A stretch of DNA of 64,000 nucleotides from an uncultured Planctomycetaceae bacterium (lineage in GTDB: Bacteria > Planctomycetota > Planctomycetia > Planctomycetales > Planctomycetaceae). This document shows, one piece after another, positions 9,151 to 17,709 of the stretch. The translations under genes were made by a program, and so were the position numbers. The DNA is taken from assembly GCA_937916515.1 (NCBI GenBank), contig CALFSX010000154.1, forward strand, positions 1 through 64,000, given 5' to 3'. The notes under the pieces are model-generated. The model did not search any database. It worked only from the letters and a program-made list of their open reading frames with translations, and had not been told where the DNA came from. The first letter of the stretch is position 1. Each line of letters begins with the position of its first letter.

Positions 9151-10560
9151 TTACACTTCTGGCAGTGGTTCGCCTTCGTCAAGCAAATATTGTGGTCGAC
9201 CTTGCGGATCTTCGATCGTGATTTGCCGTGCGTCGATGCCCAGATTCTTGTACAGCGTGGCAAAGATGTCTTTGTAGTGAACGGGCCGTGAAATTGCGCT
9301 GCCAGCAACTCGATCTGTTTCGCCAATCACCTGCCCTGTTTTCATGCCTCCACCTGTCAGCAGCGCCGGTCCGACTCTGGGCCAGTGGTCGCGACCGCCA
9401 TCTTTGTCGTTGATACGTGGAGTGCGGCCAAATTCGCCCCAAACGACAATGGATACATCGTCCAGCATGCCACGTTCTGTAAGGTCGTTGACTAAAGCGC
9501 ACAGACCATGGTCAACAATGGGCATCAGATTTCGCATTCGTTCAAAGTTATTGGAATGCGTATCGAAATCGCTGATGGTGACGCTTACACAGCGAACTCC
9601 TGCTTCCACCAGTCGCCGCGCCAACAGGAATTTGCGCGTACTGTCCGGGCCTTCGCTGGTGGTGGATTGTACTCCCTGTTTGCTGCCAGGGGCCACGTAC
9701 TTTGCGATAACCTGCGGGTCTTCGCTGCTAAGGTCCATTGCCCTGGCGAAATCGCCCGATGTCAATATGCCAACGGCCTGCTGTTGAAAGCGGTCCATGG
9801 CTGACATCATCCCGGATGAATCCACATTGCGTCGAATCTGATCCAGCCCGGCCAGCAGCGAGCGGCGATCGTCCAGACGCCGATATGACAGCGATGGGTT
9901 GAGTTCAAGGCTGACGGTTTGTTGTTCGCCCAACCGGCTTAGTTCTCCTTTCATGCCCGCTTCAAGTTCCCGCTGAAACATGGAACTCATGTCCGGTCGA
10001 AATGGTTGATAAGACGGGCCAAGAAAACCTGCTCGAGCGGAATTCCTGACCAGGGGACGGCCCTGCATCAGGTCGACAAAAGCGGGAGTCACGTCAGAAG
10101 ATGAGCCCAGCAATTTGGAAACAACGCAGCCCATGGCTGGACGTCCCCCAAAGCTGCTTAAATCTTTGTCTGTGAATCCGGACTGGCATTGAAACGCATC
10201 ATGTTTGCCAGCCGATCCAACCAGCGTCCGAATGAAGGTGAACTGGTCTGCGGCCGCAGCAACCTGAGGCATCAATTCGCTGATTTGCACACCGGTCAAG
10301 GATGTCTGGATCGGCGCAAATTCGCCGCGAAATTCAATGGGAGCGTTTGGTTTGGGATCGATTGTATCCAGTTGAGGCGGACCTCCATCCAGATGGATGT
10401 TGATCACGGATTTCTGTGAATTCCGGATTCCACTGGCTTCTTCAGCTTTCAGCAGGTCGGCCAGCATCCAGCCACCGAAGCCGAAAGTTCCTGCGGCAAG
10501 CACCGCTCTGCGCGAAACGCCATTGCAATTGCGACGTTGTCGACCAGTAATTGTCAGCAT
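9151..10560 (-). CDS. DUF1501 family Tat-exported protein
   Basis: The 469-residue protein belongs to the DUF1501 family, which has a sulfatase/alkaline-phosphatase-like fold and is abundant in planctomycetes. The N-terminus has a twin-arginine-type signal (SRRAVLAAGTFGFGGWML, about residues 17-34), so it should be exported folded. Family landmarks include NIHLDGGPPQLDTIDPKP, a DFDTHSNN segment and WGEFGRTPRIN followed by GRDHW near the C-terminus. A strong ribosome site (GGAG seven bases before the ATG) fixes the start. DUF1501 genes usually follow a DUF1549/DUF1553 cytochrome-like gene; here none is adjacent. Its substrate is unknown. Confidence 0.9.
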   Translation of the reverse strand: MLTITGRQRRNCNGVSRRAVLAAGTFGFGGWMLADLLKAEEASGIRNSQKSVINIHLDGGPPQLDTIDPKPNAPIEFRGEFAPIQTSLTGVQISELMPQVAAAADQFTFIRTLVGSAGKHDAFQCQSGFTDKDLSSFGGRPAMGCVVSKLLGSSSDVTPAFVDLMQGRPLVRNSARAGFLGPSYQPFRPDMSSMFQRELEAGMKGELSRLGEQQTVSLELNPSLSYRRLDDRRSLLAGLDQIRRNVDSSGMMSAMDRFQQQAVGILTSGDFARAMDLSSEDPQVIAKYVAPGSKQGVQSTTSEGPDSTRKFLLARRLVEAGVRCVSVTISDFDTHSNNFERMRNLMPIVDHGLCALVNDLTERGMLDDVSIVVWGEFGRTPRINDKDGGRDHWPRVGPALLTGGGMKTGQVIGETDRVAGSAISRPVHYKDIFATLYKNLGIDARQITIEDPQGRPQYLLDEGEPLPEV

Positions 10561-10947
10561 GGCTGATCTCCTCTGGTGGGACGAATGTGGTTAGACTTCT
10601 TAAAGCCGCGAACAGGTTCACGTTGAGTCAAGTTTTCTGAGCGACAACGGAGCGTTTTCGAGCGTTAGCTCGAATTGGGCAAGGGCGAAGCCCTTGTTGG
10701 CGAGATCGAGGTGAGACACAGGGGCCCTCATTGTGATCGACTGCGCACACAATGGCCAATCACTGAATTCTGATCCGGCGAATTTTGCCGAAAGTCACCC
10801 ACGTGCCGCAAAGCCTTATCGGGGGAAGTTGCATTTCGGTGAAACGGACTGCCGTGGTTTTCGCAAGGAATGACTAAAATAGCGATCCCTCCCGGACGCA
10901 TTCGTCGTCGACCAATCCCGCCTTTGCATTTCCAACTTCGCTGCCTT
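10561..10947. other. Intergenic region between divergent DUF1501 and lipoprotein genes
   Basis: Copy B of the dispersed repeat occupies 10610-10702. The rest should contain the lipoprotein gene promoter; a TAAAAT box at about 10874 is a possible -10 element, with no clear -35. No small gene is evident. Confidence 0.45.
10610..10702 (+). repeat. Dispersed intergenic repeat, copy B
   Basis: This copy has the left block gaacaggttcacgttgagtc, the core gagcgacaacggagcgttt (from 10639) and a perfect CAAGGGC-GAA-GCCCTTG hairpin at 10680-10696. It links the two forms of the family: its left block matches copies C and E, while its hairpin matches copies A and D. Confidence 0.75.
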
Positions 10948-11841
10948 ATGCGATCAGCCTTTCTCTACATAGCAGTGACATGCTGCCTGCTGGTTGTTGC
11001 CGGTTGCGGTACCACGCAACTGCGTTCCGGTACGGAACAATTGCTGTTGTCGGATTCCGTTGACCGAACGGTAGATCAGCTTGAATTTAGTGTGCTGTCT
11101 GGCCGCAAGGTGTTTCTGGATACGACCTACATCAATACGGTGAAGGGGTTGATGTTCGTAAACGCGGACTACATTATCAGCGCCATTCGCCACAAACTGA
11201 CCACGTCCGGGTGCCTGATTCAGGATTCAAAGGATAAGGCCGACTATGTGCTGGAAGCTCGCGTTGGAGCGCTCGGAACTGACTCGTTGGAAGTGACTTA
11301 CGGTTTGCCCGCCAGCAATGCTCTTAGTACGGCTGCGTCTTTGGTCGCAAGTGCTCCAGTGGTGCCAACCATACCGGAGATCAGTGTTGGCAAGAGAAAC
11401 GCGGCGCTGTCGACTTCGAAAATTGTTGTGTATGCCTATCATCGTGAATCCGGAGTTCCCGTTTGGCAGTCTGGAACGGCGATTTCGAAAAGCGATGCGA
11501 AAGACACCTGGATTATGGGAGCCGGTCCATTGCAGCGAGGATCGATCTATAAGACTCCCAAGTTTGCGGGCTTCAAGCTGAAGCGTCCGGGCTTTCTTGG
11601 CAAAAGTAAGGGGCCAACCCCACCGGCTCCATTGACGATCGCTGACACCTACCAGTTCGTTCACCCGGCCGTTCTGGAACAACAAATCGCCGATACGGAA
11701 GCCGCCGCAGCCGCAGTAGCTCTTGCGGAAAAGGCGGCCAAAGAACAGGAGGCAGCTGAGGCTGCGGCTCTTGCAGAAAAAGAAAAGCCCGCTGAAACTG
11801 GAGTGGTTCCGGCTTCGCACGAGGCAGAAAAGCCGAAATAG
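10948..11841 (+). CDS. Secreted lipoprotein of unknown function
   Basis: From the ATG at 10948 the protein has 297 residues and a clear lipoprotein signal: a hydrophobic helix ending in VVAGCG, with the lipobox cysteine near residue 20. An upstream in-frame ATG at 10870 would bury this signal behind 26 basic residues and is rejected. The mature part begins with a conserved-looking block (RTVDQLEFSVLSGRKVFLDT) and includes a VWQSGTA segment, and the last 60 residues are an Ala/Glu-rich helix. It resembles a planctomycete-specific lipoprotein family (possibly DUF6655), but I cannot confirm that. No enzymatic motif is visible. Confidence 0.75.
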   Translation: MRSAFLYIAVTCCLLVVAGCGTTQLRSGTEQLLLSDSVDRTVDQLEFSVLSGRKVFLDTTYINTVKGLMFVNADYIISAIRHKLTTSGCLIQDSKDKADYVLEARVGALGTDSLEVTYGLPASNALSTAASLVASAPVVPTIPEISVGKRNAALSTSKIVVYAYHRESGVPVWQSGTAISKSDAKDTWIMGAGPLQRGSIYKTPKFAGFKLKRPGFLGKSKGPTPPAPLTIADTYQFVHPAVLEQQIADTEAAAAAVALAEKAAKEQEAAEAAALAEKEKPAETGVVPASHEAEKPK

Positions 11842-11963
11842 TTCACCGGCCGACAACTTCTGGACTGAACCGGTTTGAGCTGGTGGCAGCGAGCGCCAGA
11901 CTGTCCTGGAGCTAACGTCGGTGTGTGTTCTGACACTGCGATTGAAGTGGTGAAAGCGACGAT

Positions 11964-12287
11964 CTAAGCGTGGCGGACTTCTCGAACGGCAAACGTGGAA
12001 AGCAGTTCCAGAAGTTCGCGTGGATCGAGCGTTTTGCGGGCTGGATTTGTCTGGCGAGTTGCCGTTTTCGACGCCGTGAATCGAATATGAGGTGTCTTCG
12101 CTGCGTTTGCTGCTTCGCGTTGGTTCATGACGCATTCCAGGCGATTTTGCAACATCCTGCGAAGTTGAGGAGACTCATCACTGAGCATGCTTAGCATGTT
12201 TTGGACACCGATTGCTCGAGAACCGTTGTTGCTGTGAGAACGGTTACTTGTACTTCGCGAACGTGATGAGGAGATTCGTGTTTGCAT
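11964..12287 (-). CDS. Small hypothetical protein
   Basis: This is a 107-residue frame starting at the ATG at 12285-12287. A GGAAG ribosome site lies eight bases ahead of it; a longer start at 12338 lacks such a site. The first 25 residues are Ser/Arg/Asn-rich. They are followed by an amphipathic segment (NMLSMLSDESPQLRRMLQNR) and a C-terminal LDPRELLELLSTF helix. The regular hydrophobic spacing suggests a helical protein rather than noise, but I recognise no family. It is flanked by the lipoprotein and VOC genes on the opposite strand. Confidence 0.5.
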   Translation of the reverse strand: MQTRISSSRSRSTSNRSHSNNGSRAIGVQNMLSMLSDESPQLRRMLQNRLECVMNQREAANAAKTPHIRFTASKTATRQTNPARKTLDPRELLELLSTFAVREVRHA

Positions 12288-12568
12288 GGCATGAGCTTCC
12301 GTGATGATTTTGTGAAACAACACTGGAGCCTGGCTCATCAGTTTGAAGAAACGTTACGAAGTGTTCTTTTCATCGAGAAGTGCCCCGAAACTGCTGATAA
12401 AGTTTGCCGAATGCAACACCTGGTCTGATTGTATCAATCTTTAAACGCTGTACGCGGACTTAATGAACCGTACGATGATCTGTGCAGCCAGAATTGTTCA
12501 GCAGTGCGACCCTGATTGCCAGTCGCTGTACGTTACTTCGCAAGCCTAATTCTGAGAGCTAAAATTCG

Positions 12569-13036
12569 ATGGATCCTGTGCCACCCATCACGGGCGTTGC
12601 CGAAATTGTGCTAAGTGTTGCTGATCTTCCGGCAATGCGAAGTTTTTATGAACAGGTGCTTGGCTTTCCTGTTCACAGCGAAGCGTCGTTGGAAACCGAA
12701 GGTGTGGATGACCCCGAAGGTGAGCCAACGATTTCGTTCCTGACGATCAAAGAACTGCAGACTCCATTGGGAGCCTTACATCCGCAGATGTTGGTTCTGA
12801 TTGATTATCAGCGGCATGCCAGCGCCAGACGGCGGCTGATCGGACATGACGTGCAGCGATCAACGCTGAATCACCTTGCCTTTGAAATACCGCCGAACAG
12901 CTACGATGCTCATTTGGCCCGGTTGCAGCGACTGGGACTTAATCCGGTAGAGGCCGAATTTCCTGCGGTGGATGCCAAGGCAATCTTCTTCCGTGATCCG
13001 GAAAACAACGCTCTGGAATTGATTTGTCGGCGATAA
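12569..13036 (+). CDS. VOC (glyoxalase/bleomycin resistance) family protein
   Basis: The 155-residue single-domain protein has the paired beta-alpha-beta-beta-beta layout of the vicinal oxygen chelate superfamily. The first module begins EIVLSVADLPAMRSFYEQVL and the second LNHLAFEIPP. It ends with the signature FRDPENNALELI, whose final Glu is normally a metal ligand. His in LNHLAFE and Glu in EIVLSV are the other candidate ligands. The substrate cannot be deduced; lyase, isomerase, dioxygenase and antibiotic-binding functions all occur in this fold. It is cytoplasmic and apparently monocistronic. Confidence 0.88.
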   Translation: MDPVPPITGVAEIVLSVADLPAMRSFYEQVLGFPVHSEASLETEGVDDPEGEPTISFLTIKELQTPLGALHPQMLVLIDYQRHASARRRLIGHDVQRSTLNHLAFEIPPNSYDAHLARLQRLGLNPVEAEFPAVDAKAIFFRDPENNALELICRR

Positions 13037-13079
13037 AGTTAACAAACACTTGTGGCCCGTCAAACTTCCCGATTGAGCC

Positions 13080-13160
13080 GAACCTGTTCACTTGAGTCAG
13101 GGATTCAGAGCGACAACGGAACGTTTCCGAGCGTCAGCCAGCGTGGTCTGAGGCACGACC
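13080..13160 (+). repeat. Dispersed intergenic repeat, copy C
   Basis: This copy starts gaacctgttcacttgagtca, continues to the core gagcgacaacggaacgtttc and ends gtggtctgaggcacgacc. Left block and core match copy B, and the tggtctgaggca tail matches copy E. The CAAGGGC hairpin of the other form is missing here. Confidence 0.7.
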
Positions 13161-13198
13161 AGGTTAGTTCAGTCACTTGCCAGCGGCGCTGGCGTTGG

Positions 13199-13840
13199 CT
13201 AACTGAACCGTCGTCGCCAGCTCCAGACCAGTAATATTGCCATGCATATCAACACTGACTTCGCCAGCATCTTCAGAATCGGCGGCGGGCCGATGGAAGG
13301 CGTCTGAGCAATAATCTTGTGGTAGTAGAGTGTCGTTACAGTGGCGTCTTTTGCCAGCATTGCAGACAACAGCGTGTAGAGGCAAAGTACAAAGCTCCAT
13401 TCTTCCTCAAGCCAGCCGGCGGATGGCACTTGGCCGACAGTGATTGCGCCTGACACCGGATTCCAATATCGGACGCTCGGTTGGAAGTTGAACACTGCAG
13501 ACAGGATTTCAAAACATGCCACAATAATTAGCCCGTGCCACGCCTGTCGATTCAACCTGTTTACTCCAAAGCCAATCAGTATCGATGCGGTCAGGGCAAT
13601 GGCTTTTGTGAACAAGTGAATTCCACCAATTGGGTACCTGACATTGTTAATCACGTTGGCAACAAGGAATTGCACCATGGATGCCAGCATCACGAAAGCC
13701 GTTACTCCTGACAGGATCCCCAATGCTCTAACCGAAGCTTCCTGTTGCAGCAGGTCGCGTCGGATGGCATTGGGCATTCTGGCTGAGACTGATTGAGGAC
13801 CGACTTTGGCTGCGGGGGCCTGGTACGGGTTTTCCGTCAT
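13199..13840 (-). CDS. NPYQAP-type membrane protein
   Basis: The 213-residue protein starts MTENPYQAPAA, a short N-terminal motif that recurs on many otherwise unrelated planctomycete membrane proteins. A start five codons earlier (13855) would mask the motif, so 13840 is chosen. After a charged stretch there are four or five hydrophobic spans (about residues 40-60, 72-92, 100-120, 150-165 and 190-207). It is a cytoplasmic-membrane protein with no recognisable enzymatic or transport motif. It sits just downstream of the ThuA-like gene on the same strand. Confidence 0.75.
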   Translation of the reverse strand: MTENPYQAPAAKVGPQSVSARMPNAIRRDLLQQEASVRALGILSGVTAFVMLASMVQFLVANVINNVRYPIGGIHLFTKAIALTASILIGFGVNRLNRQAWHGLIIVACFEILSAVFNFQPSVRYWNPVSGAITVGQVPSAGWLEEEWSFVLCLYTLLSAMLAKDATVTTLYYHKIIAQTPSIGPPPILKMLAKSVLICMAILLVWSWRRRFS

Positions 13841-13877
13841 AGCGGCAACTTGCAATGTCAGTTAACGATCCCGGTGG

Positions 13878-14621
13878 CTACTTGTTAGACGCCCATTTCA
13901 GCCCGTTGATTACGACATCCAGAAACACTTTGTCTTCAAACGTTTCGTTGGCGTGTCCGTAGGTTGTGCCGAACACACGCGATTTTCCGTAGGTGTGCGC
14001 CCAGATAACCGGATGCAGGTCGCCCGTTTTTTCGCTGACGGAAGTTGCCAGAACTTCTGTGTTCGGCCAGACTTTTTCGATGATATACAGCTCATCGCTG
14101 GGGGTCGTCCACTCTTTGGGGAAGTCCTTCATGGCTGGATGTTCAGGCTTGGCATTCTTCACCTGATAGTTGCTTTTGTGGTCGTGACGCCGACTGGTGA
14201 CTCCCAGCATCTGACGCCAGTCGTCAATTTTTGCGTCGCGATAAGTGTGCATCGCACAGTGAATCACAACGGCGTTTGTGCCCTCAAAATGAGGCTTCGT
14301 GATACTGCGGATGTAGTCTTCGTCGGTTGTTGCGGCAAAGCACTCGTTGTGAACAACAACGTCAAAGCCTTTGGCCCAGTCAGGATTTTTGTAAAGATCG
14401 ATTTTAGCCGAAGTGCCATTGCCTCCTTCGTTGACCACAGTCCATTCAATATCAACGTTTCTGGCTTTTGCGGCGTCCTGCAGAGCTTTGGTCTGAAACG
14501 GATAATCGTGGCAGCAGCCTCCGGTAATAAGCAGTACTTTCAGCGGCGCGGGTTCAGCGGCAATCACGCTGCTGCTGAAAACACTGGCCGCAAAAAGGGC
14601 AAACAAAGCTACTAAACGCAT
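13878..14621 (-). CDS. Secreted ThuA-like domain protein
   Basis: From the ATG at 14621 the 247-residue product has a clean Sec signal peptide (MRLVALFALFAASVFSSSVIAAEP). It then has a ThuA-like, class I glutamine-amidotransferase fold: KVLLITGGCCHDYPFQ, VVVHNECFA, AVVIHCAMHTYR and WAHTYGKSRVFGTTYGH. ThuA was linked to trehalose utilisation in rhizobia; planctomycete homologues are numerous and mostly uncharacterised. The longer frame beginning at 14687 would place 22 polar residues before the signal and is rejected. It is periplasmic or secreted. A role in sugar metabolism is family-based inference only. Confidence 0.85.
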   Translation of the reverse strand: MRLVALFALFAASVFSSSVIAAEPAPLKVLLITGGCCHDYPFQTKALQDAAKARNVDIEWTVVNEGGNGTSAKIDLYKNPDWAKGFDVVVHNECFAATTDEDYIRSITKPHFEGTNAVVIHCAMHTYRDAKIDDWRQMLGVTSRRHDHKSNYQVKNAKPEHPAMKDFPKEWTTPSDELYIIEKVWPNTEVLATSVSEKTGDLHPVIWAHTYGKSRVFGTTYGHANETFEDKVFLDVVINGLKWASNK

Positions 14622-14728
14622 TGAGTTATCTTTCGTGGAAAGGTTGTCGTGGCGGACGAATGTCTGCCTGGAACAAATCTGGACCAAATCAAGCGTTGAG
14701 AATACTCCGAATTCACGCAGAAGCCAAC

Positions 14729-14845
14729 TAACAAGGGCTTCGCTCTTGACCAGGTGGCGTGGGATGCGAGAGGACGTGGAAAGTTCTAATCGCCGAGCCG
14801 CTCCGTTGTCGCTACGAGAATGACGCGCTCCGTGTGCGCGTCATT
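14729..14845 (-). repeat. Dispersed intergenic repeat, copy D
   Basis: This copy is collinear with copy A. The CAAGGGC hairpin is at 14732-14748 with one mismatch, and the minus-strand core GCGACAACGGAGCGGCTCGG lies about 45 bases on. An outer perfect ten-base inverted repeat, AATGACGCGC/GCGCGTCATT, occupies 14819-14845. It ends 13 bases from the stop of the next minus-strand gene. Confidence 0.75.
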
Positions 14846-14857
14846 TTGAGTAAATCT

Positions 14858-16072
14858 CTATGGCGATAATTCGACTTTCAGGCCGGATTGATTGCGAAGC
14901 GTTACCGCGTCATCTGCGTTTAACGTTGCCCCCATTAACTCCGAAAGTTCTGCCAGGCAAGCGTTGTGCCGACGGCTGAACGTCAGTTCGCCGGAATGCC
15001 TGCCGCTTAGTTTCAGGCAGTTCGTAAAGTAGCCTGCGTCCAGTTCCATGCGGCAGTCTGGTGATTCCAGCAGCACCTCAATATTGTTTCGCAGCAGTCG
15101 CTGCTGAGTGATTTTCCAGCCAGTGTCTGTCTTGCTTAATTGGCACCGTGCTCGCGCTGGTATGACGTTGATGCTGGATGCCGGGAATACGATCAGTTGA
15201 GGATTCGCAACCTTTTTGGTCGGTGCAAAAAATGCCCACAGCGCGTCGATTAAGACAGTTCTAAAGAAGACTTCACGGCGATAGCTCCAGCTGAAAACAA
15301 ACGCGGCGGCAACAAACATGGCGAGGTTTATTCCTGTCGCAATAGTCGGGCTATAGCCATAAATCGCCATGAGAATGGCACAAAGTGATTTGTTTGCAAA
15401 TTCGAAAATTGCGTCAATTGTTGGGATGGGAGTGATCCAGATCAGCACTTCGAAAAAGAATTTTACGGTGTTAATGACGAAAACGTTAATGGCTGCGGCA
15501 ATCAGCATCAACGTGTCAATTGTAAGCGACATGATTCCTAGTTGGATGGCACCTTGTTCTGCTGTTTCTGGCGCCTGTGCTCCCAGCATGATCTTCAATG
15601 TCAGCATGGTGATGATGCCCGCCCATGCTTCAACCTGATCAACGGCCTGGGCAAACGGCTTGCTGACTTTTGTGAGTCGCGGCAAAGAAGTGATGAGCGT
15701 CAGTACCAGAAACGTTCCGAAGATTGCGTGATTGTTAAGTGGAGATGATTCACCCAGGAAAGGATTGTCTGCTGCCACCCAGCCTTGACCGAAGATAGAC
15801 ATGCCTGACAGGCAGGCGATTCCAAAGAATGGCGACAGAGCGACCGGAGCCAACGGCCCCAGCCAGTCGGCAATACCCAGCGATTGCCCAAACTGCTGAG
15901 CCGATGTGATCTCTGCGGCGGTGATCCTGGATGCGGCATTCTGTTTCGATCCGTCAGAATGGGTGTCCTGCGCCAAGGTGGGCAGACACAATGCAAAGAT
16001 CGCCACACTGTAGATCAACGGCTTCGAAAGGCCAATGATCGGTTTTGAACCTTCCATAGTTTTAACAGCCAT
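14858..16072 (-). CDS. Multi-pass membrane protein of unknown function
   Basis: The 404-residue protein has a hydrophobic N-terminal segment that may be a signal peptide (YSVAIFALCLPTLAQD). Roughly six further membrane spans follow between residues 75 and 270, separated by short loops. The last 130 residues are soluble and predicted mostly beta, with a charged C-terminus. I recognise no family motif, catalytic residue or transporter signature. An alternative start at Met6 is equally plausible. It is flanked by repeat copy D and by a 370-base gap. Confidence 0.65.
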   Translation of the reverse strand: MAVKTMEGSKPIIGLSKPLIYSVAIFALCLPTLAQDTHSDGSKQNAASRITAAEITSAQQFGQSLGIADWLGPLAPVALSPFFGIACLSGMSIFGQGWVAADNPFLGESSPLNNHAIFGTFLVLTLITSLPRLTKVSKPFAQAVDQVEAWAGIITMLTLKIMLGAQAPETAEQGAIQLGIMSLTIDTLMLIAAAINVFVINTVKFFFEVLIWITPIPTIDAIFEFANKSLCAILMAIYGYSPTIATGINLAMFVAAAFVFSWSYRREVFFRTVLIDALWAFFAPTKKVANPQLIVFPASSINVIPARARCQLSKTDTGWKITQQRLLRNNIEVLLESPDCRMELDAGYFTNCLKLSGRHSGELTFSRRHNACLAELSELMGATLNADDAVTLRNQSGLKVELSP

Positions 16073-16443
16073 GTTGAAGACGTTTCACTTCCGTTGGGGT
16101 CAGCTGATTTTGGTTAAAAATTCCTGCCATGTTATAGCGTATTGGCACAGCGATCGAAAAGTCCGCGTGGTTTTCTGATAGAGCCCATGGTGCACGTGTA
16201 CTGAAGGCTTCAACTTTGAGAATTGGCTTAGCAGACCGGGGGCAATCGTTCGAGTGGAACTTCTGCCGCTTGCAGAAACTTCGTCATTAGCTGTAGACTC
16301 GCGCTGCAGCAGCGACTCTACACTCTGCATTCCGGTTTTTCCGTGCTTCACATTGCCCTGTTATTTCTATCGCTTGTCGCTGACGTGGTTTCTGTATTAA
16401 GTTGTGAATTCGAAGGTCGTTTGATGCGTGGAGTCGGAACGAA
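16073..16443. other. Intergenic region with a palindrome
   Basis: This 371-base gap separates two divergent genes. It contains an imperfect palindrome at 16292-16322 (separate entry). Minus-strand frames crossing it run antisense through the acyltransferase gene and are not convincing. Confidence 0.5.
16292..16322. repeat. Imperfect palindrome
   Basis: TGTAGA at the left and TCTACA at the right bracket a CGCGCTGCAGCAGCG centre. The arms pair over about 13 bases with one mismatch and a two-base bulge. There is no T-run. It may be a REP-type element or part of the acyltransferase promoter. Confidence 0.4.
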
Positions 16444-17709
16444 ATGCCTCCGTTGATTGTCACAGAATCTCCATATCAGTTTGTGCCACCTCATGAAGGC
16501 AATCTTTGGCCTCGAATGCTGGCTGGCTTTGCAACTCGTATGATTCGCAAACGGTACGCGATTACAGAAGTGGAAATTCGGGATCAGGATCGCCTGGCCG
16601 AACTTTTGCGACACGGACACGGCATTTTGCTGGCTCCCAATCACTGTCGCATGTCCGATCCCATGGCTTTGCAAAGTCTGTCGAAATCTTTGAAACAACC
16701 GTTCTTTGTGATGGCCAGTTCTCACCTGTTTCGAGCCAGTAAATTCACCAGGTTCATTCTGCGTCGTATCGGTGCATTCAGCATCTATCGAGAAGGTGTC
16801 GATCGTCAGGCGATTGAAACGGCGATCGACATTCTTGCGAAAGGCAAAAGGCCACTGGTGATGTTTCCTGAAGGCGCGTTGTCTCAAGCCAATGATCGGC
16901 TGAACGCATTAATGGACGGCGTTTCGTTTGTGGCCAGAAGTGCAGCCAGGAAGATCGAAAAACAGAATGCAGGTGCCGATTCAATTCGGCAGGTTTACAT
17001 TGTACCGGTGGCCATTCGTTATTTGTTTCAGGCAGATATTCACGAAACTGTTGATCCAATTCTATCCGACATAGAAAAGCGACTTACGTGGCGACCGCAG
17101 CCTGATCGTTCTTTGATGGAGCGACTTTTGAAAGTCGGAGAAGCGTTGCTGGGATTAAAGGAAACCGAATATCTTGGCTTACCTGCGAAGGGGAAAATTT
17201 CTGAGCGACTGCAGAAACTGATTGATGCGATTCTGGTTCCTCTGGAGCAGGAGTGGCTGAATGGTCGTACGGAAATATCCGCCATCAATCGCGTTAAAGA
17301 ACTGCGAAAAGCCGTCGTTCCCGCCATGATTCAGAACGCCAACAACGATGGTGAGAAGTCTGTGCCGTTGTCGAAGTCGGAATTGGATCGGAGGTGGCGG
17401 CAGTTGCAGGATATGGAGCTTGCTCAGGCGTTGAGTCTGTTTCCGGAAGACTATGTTGTTTCGAAGCCAACTGTTGATCGTTTTTTGGAATCGGTTGAAC
17501 GGATCGCAGAAAGTCTGTCCGGCGAAGAGCAGGTGCATGGGCCCATGAAAGTTGTGATCAGGATTGGTGAGCCCTTTGCTGTGTCTGCCAAACGTGATCG
17601 TGGCGCCGATGGTGATCCGGTATTGAACCGCCTGGAGGCCTGTTTAGCATCGATGCTGGACGAGCTGTCAAACGAATGTCGACCTCTAACAAACGGAAGC
17701 AAAGTGTGA
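16444..17709 (+). CDS. PlsC-type acyltransferase
   Basis: The 421-residue protein has the two core motifs of glycerolipid acyltransferases: NHCRMSD (the HX4D catalytic motif, about residues 61-67) and FPEGALS (about residues 141-147). These enzymes acylate lysophosphatidic acid or related lipids at the membrane. The domain occupies roughly residues 15-210. The C-terminal 200 residues are a helical extension not found in minimal PlsC proteins. Its stop overlaps the GTG start of the following transporter gene, so the two are probably translated together. Substrate cannot be told: PlsC, lyso-phospholipid acyltransferase or ornithine-lipid acyltransferase are all possible. Confidence 0.85.
   Translation: MPPLIVTESPYQFVPPHEGNLWPRMLAGFATRMIRKRYAITEVEIRDQDRLAELLRHGHGILLAPNHCRMSDPMALQSLSKSLKQPFFVMASSHLFRASKFTRFILRRIGAFSIYREGVDRQAIETAIDILAKGKRPLVMFPEGALSQANDRLNALMDGVSFVARSAARKIEKQNAGADSIRQVYIVPVAIRYLFQADIHETVDPILSDIEKRLTWRPQPDRSLMERLLKVGEALLGLKETEYLGLPAKGKISERLQKLIDAILVPLEQEWLNGRTEISAINRVKELRKAVVPAMIQNANNDGEKSVPLSKSELDRRWRQLQDMELAQALSLFPEDYVVSKPTVDRFLESVERIAESLSGEEQVHGPMKVVIRIGEPFAVSAKRDRGADGDPVLNRLEACLASMLDELSNECRPLTNGSKV

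Noticed and set aside
11227-12135. 302-codon minus-strand frame opposite the lipoprotein gene
   Set aside because: It runs antisense to a gene with a clear lipobox, and its translation is Ser/Arg/His-rich with no hydrophobic core, as expected from a reverse-strand shadow.
16348-16887. 179-codon minus-strand frame opposite the acyltransferase start
   Set aside because: The plus strand carries the HX4D and FPEG motifs here. The antisense product is His/Arg/Gln-rich and unlike a protein.
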